Positions 13,937 through 16,208 of a stretch of 16,208 nt of DNA are shown here, piece by piece. The notes beneath the pieces were generated by a model. The model was not told where the DNA came from. It ran no database searches and saw only the letters and a program-made list of their open reading frames with translations. The DNA is from an uncultured Bacilli bacterium. Lineage in GTDB: Bacteria; Bacillota_I; Bacilli_A; RF39; UBA660. A program made the position numbers and the translations under genes. Position 1 is the first letter of the stretch. Each line of letters opens with the position of its first letter. Location of the stretch: contig CANQHT010000020.1 in assembly GCA_947623705.1 (NCBI GenBank), positions 1-16,208 of the forward strand, in the 5' to 3' direction.

Positions 13937-14826
13937 TGGAAATTAAAGTAGAAAAAAATGTTAAAATTAAACAAGAAAGAGAGTATAATAAAGCCCTTTT
14001 AAATAATGATTATAAAGCCTTAGTTAAAAAATTAAAATTAAGTGAAGAAGAAGCCAAAAAGAATACGATAAAATTATATGATTCTTTAGAAGAACTAGCG
14101 AATTGTAAAAAATGTGATAATTTATATGAATGTAAAAATAAAGTTAAAGGACATGTCTTTTTTCCGGAAAAGAAGGAAAGTAATTTACAATTTTCTTATA
14201 TACCTTGTCGGTATCAAAAAGAAGCGATGCGTTTAAGAGAATTAAAGAAAACTAATGAAAATATTTTAGATAGAGCACGAATTAAAGATATTAAGATTAC
14301 GAAAAATAGAGAAACAGTTATAAAATGGATTAAAAAATATTATGATGAATATAATCCTTATACTACGAGTAATGGCCTTTATTTACATGGTAATTTAGGA
14401 ACTGGTAAATCATTTTTAATGGCAGCTTTAATAAATGAAATTAAAAATAAATTTGGAGTTAATACGGAAATTATTTATTTTCCAGAACTTTTAAGAAAGT
14501 TAAAAGATGATCTTTATTTAGTAGGAGATAAATTAGATTATTTAGAAAGTGTCGATATTCTTTTATTAGATGATATTGGGGCCGAAAAAGTAACGGAATG
14601 GGGTCGAGATGAAATTTTAGGAACAATTCTACAAACGAGAATGAATAAAGGTAAGCCAACATTCTTTACATCTAATTTAACTATTAGTGAATTAGAAAAA
14701 TATTTATGTATTACTAAAGAAGCCGAAGATGAATTAAAAGCTAAAAGAATTATTGAAAGAATTAAATTTTTAACTGATGACATAGAATTATTAGGAAAAG
14801 ATTATCGGGATAAAAAAGAAAATTAG
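13936..14826 (+). CDS. dnaI: Primosomal protein DnaI, AAA+ helicase loader
   Basis: A 296-residue helicase loader of the DnaC/DnaI AAA+ group. The N-terminal domain, which in Bacillus binds the replicative helicase through a zinc site, keeps the ligand pattern C57, C60, H73 and C91, with an additional C66. The AAA+ core has Walker A GNLGTGKS (152-159), Walker B LLLDDIG with D212 and D213, and the sensor-1 type FFTSN. The arginine-rich AKRIIERI near the end fits the sensor-2 region. ATG shares its A with the stop codon of dnaB, and AAAGGAG is positioned inside the end of dnaB. Confidence 0.95.
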   Translation: MEIKVEKNVKIKQEREYNKALLNNDYKALVKKLKLSEEEAKKNTIKLYDSLEELANCKKCDNLYECKNKVKGHVFFPEKKESNLQFSYIPCRYQKEAMRLRELKKTNENILDRARIKDIKITKNRETVIKWIKKYYDEYNPYTTSNGLYLHGNLGTGKSFLMAALINEIKNKFGVNTEIIYFPELLRKLKDDLYLVGDKLDYLESVDILLLDDIGAEKVTEWGRDEILGTILQTRMNKGKPTFFTSNLTISELEKYLCITKEAEDELKAKRIIERIKFLTDDIELLGKDYRDKKEN

Positions 14827-14838
14827 GAGGTAATGGTA

Positions 14839-15453
14839 ATGAGTCCAATAGAAATATATGAAGATATGAGAAGAAATTGTGTTAAATTATTTCAAGAATT
14901 AGAACCTAAAATGGGTGGCAAAATAGAATTTTTTATGTGGCAACCATCTTTTGGAGGTTATTATTATTCAGGTAATGATGATGCCGTTAAAAAGGGACTA
15001 CCTTTTTATATGAAATTTTATACTGATGGTTATTTAAGAATTTATGTCTGTACCGATATTTTTCATAAATCAACAGTTGGGGAAAGACTGGCAGCTTTAA
15101 GTGATTTTTATGAAGAAATAAAGGAAAATTATGGCATACCGACTATGTTTTATACAACTAAAGATGATGATGAAGAAAGTTTAATTATGGAGTGGAGTTT
15201 TACAGATAAAGAAGAAGTAAAAAAGGCGATGCTTAATGGAACTTACTTTGATGATGAAGAAGTTGATAAATTAATTTTCTTTGAAGAGAGTAGTGAATAT
15301 CCTTGCCTTCAAGAAATAAGAGATTTAGTAGATTCAAATATTGGTTTGCCTTATGAAATGCTACCTTTAGTAGATGAAAATGCTAGTGATTATTTTAAAT
15401 TTAAAATTGATAAATATAAAGGAAAACATTTAAGTAGAAAGATAAATGAGTAG
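14839..15453 (+). CDS. Uncharacterised protein in the dnaB-dnaI operon
   Basis: A 204-residue soluble protein that I do not recognise. It has no signal peptide or membrane segment. It is acidic, with an aromatic-rich N-terminal half (FFMWQPSFGGYYYSG, PFYMKFYTDGYLRIYVC) suggesting a beta-sheet core and a helical, Asp/Glu-rich second half (DDDEES, FDDEEVDKLIFFEE). ATG 14839 is preferred over ATG 14833, because TAGGAGG ends only two bases before 14833 but eight before 14839. It begins 12 nt after dnaI, shares that operon's promoter, and is followed directly by the operon's terminator. A link to replication rests only on this position. Confidence 0.75.
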   Translation: MSPIEIYEDMRRNCVKLFQELEPKMGGKIEFFMWQPSFGGYYYSGNDDAVKKGLPFYMKFYTDGYLRIYVCTDIFHKSTVGERLAALSDFYEEIKENYGIPTMFYTTKDDDEESLIMEWSFTDKEEVKKAMLNGTYFDDEEVDKLIFFEESSEYPCLQEIRDLVDSNIGLPYEMLPLVDENASDYFKFKIDKYKGKHLSRKINE

Positions 15454-15473
15454 TTTAAAAAGGCTACTTTTTT
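15449..15473 (+). terminator. Intrinsic terminator of the dnaB-dnaI operon
   Basis: AGTAGTTT (15449-15456) pairs with AGGCTACT (15461-15468) including two G-U pairs around an AAAA loop, followed by a run of T. The TAG stop of the preceding gene (15451-15453) lies in the 5' arm. Confidence 0.8.
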
Positions 15474-15490
15474 AGTGTTAAAAATTTATT

Positions 15491-15504
15491 GAAACAAAAG
15501 TTCG
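15491..15504. promoter_or_regulatory. Candidate LexA (SOS) box upstream of recA
   Basis: GAAAC-AAAA-GTTCG matches the Gram-positive LexA box CGAAC-N4-GTTCG at 8 of its 10 defined positions; the right half is perfect. It ends eight bases before the recA -35 box, a usual place for LexA control of recA. The left half is degenerate, so confidence is limited. Confidence 0.45.
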
Positions 15505-15512
15505 TTTTAGTA

Positions 15513-15541
15513 TTGACATTATAAAAAATCTAAGGTACAAT
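15513..15541 (+). promoter_or_regulatory. Promoter of recA
   Basis: A perfect TTGACA (15513-15518), a 17-nt spacer and TACAAT (15536-15541). This is the closest to consensus of the promoters seen here. The start near 15548 gives a leader of about 25 nt with AAGGAG before the ATG. Confidence 0.85.
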
Positions 15542-15572
15542 TAAACTATCAGAGAGTTATGAAGGAGAATTT

Positions 15573-16208
15573 ATGAAAGCAAAAGAAGTGAAAAGTACTG
15601 ACAAAGCACTAGAACAAGTTTTAAAAGATATTGAAAAACAATTTGGTGCGAATGCCATTATGAAATTAGGGGCTGAAGATTATACTAAAATAGATGTTAC
15701 TAGTACAGGCTCAATAGCCTTAGATGTTGCTTTAGGTGTCGGAGGATATCCTAAAGGAAGAATTATAGAAATATTTGGACCAGAGTCATCAGGTAAAACA
15801 ACATTTGCGTTACATGCTATTGCGGAAGTTCAAAAAAATGGTGGGAGAGCGGCCTTTATTGATGCTGAAAATGCTCTTGATCCGGTCTATGCTAAAAATT
15901 TAGGTGTTAATATTGATGAACTTTTAATAAGTCAACCAGATTCTGGGGAACAAGCTCTAGAAATATGTGATGCTTTAGTTAAAAGTGAAGCCATTGATAT
16001 TGTCGTTATCGATTCTGTTGCGGCTTTAGTACCACAAGCCGAAATTGATGGGGAAATGGGCGATAGTCATATAGGTCTTCAAGCAAGACTTATGTCCCAA
16101 GCCTTAAGAAAATTATCGGGAACCTTAAATAAAACTAATACGACGGCCATCTTTATCAATCAATTAAGAGAAAAAGTTGGGGTTATGTTTGGTAATCCCG
16201 AAACTACT
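15573..16208 (+). CDS. recA: Recombinase RecA (5' part, cut by window end)
   Basis: The first 212 codons of RecA, still open at the window edge; the full protein is usually about 340-350 residues. RecA forms filaments on single-stranded DNA, performs strand exchange and triggers LexA self-cleavage. The N-terminal helix region is followed by Walker A GPESSGKTT (69-77), the catalytic glutamate E99 in IDAEN, the VVIDSVAAL Walker B-type strand, the DSHIGLQARLMSQALRKL block and FINQLREKVGVMFGNPETT at the edge. The residue after the catalytic Glu is Asn100, where E. coli and Bacillus RecA have His (IDAEHALDP). AAGGAG precedes the ATG. The promoter is near consensus, with a candidate LexA box. Confidence 0.98.
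   Translation, partial: MKAKEVKSTDKALEQVLKDIEKQFGANAIMKLGAEDYTKIDVTSTGSIALDVALGVGGYPKGRIIEIFGPESSGKTTFALHAIAEVQKNGGRAAFIDAENALDPVYAKNLGVNIDELLISQPDSGEQALEICDALVKSEAIDIVVIDSVAALVPQAEIDGEMGDSHIGLQARLMSQALRKLSGTLNKTNTTAIFINQLREKVGVMFGNPETT

Noticed and set aside
1..16208. CRISPR arrays, insertion sequences, prophage genes or rRNA
   Set aside because: No regularly spaced repeats, transposase or integrase motifs, phage structural genes or rRNA stretches were seen on either strand.

Overview
The window looks like chromosomal DNA from a very AT-rich, cell-walled member of the Bacilli, most likely an uncultured gut-type lineage near RF39, Erysipelotrichales or the Mollicutes. The evidence is the strong AT bias, the Bacilli-type helicase-loading pair DnaB/DnaI, a T-box leader ahead of leuS, GGAGGTGA-type ribosome binding sites, and a MurE with the DNPR motif that points to meso-diaminopimelate peptidoglycan. 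TGA acts as stop (plsC and trpS both end on it directly at a terminator hairpin), so this is code 11 and not the mycoplasma code. Placement below class is inference.

Layout. 1-141: a tRNA-Gly(UCC) on the minus strand with its own promoter and a hairpin that is probably its terminator. 248-893: a plsC acyltransferase converging on murE (minus strand), the two sharing one bidirectional terminator. 2255-2394: a divergent promoter region between murE and trpS. 3509-5978: a cytoplasmic GH31 alpha-glycosidase with its own promoter. 5956-9463: a leucine-responsive T-box leader, then a small three-helix membrane protein translationally overlapping leuS. 9488-11612: a HerA-like ATPase overlapping a small secreted protein gene. 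11614-12591: a long perfect inverted repeat, then dinD under a promoter whose -35 box lies in a 16-bp palindrome. 12609-15473: the operon dnaB-dnaI-unknown. 15491-16208: the recA promoter and the first 212 codons of recA, cut by the window edge.

How they fit together: most genes are housekeeping (lipid and wall synthesis, tRNA charging, replication initiation, recombination). dinD and recA are both candidates for DNA-damage control; each has a two-fold site with an AC-N4-GT core at its promoter, although the two sites are not the same.

The most unusual feature is leuS. It encodes a leucyl-tRNA synthetase of about 939 residues carrying a complete Nudix hydrolase domain, with an exact Nudix box, at the C-terminal edge of the CP1 editing domain. 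Next in interest are the dinD operator, the 23-bp perfect inverted repeat, the HerA-like ATPase without a nearby nuclease but coupled to a secreted peptide, and the repeated placement of stop codons inside terminator hairpins.
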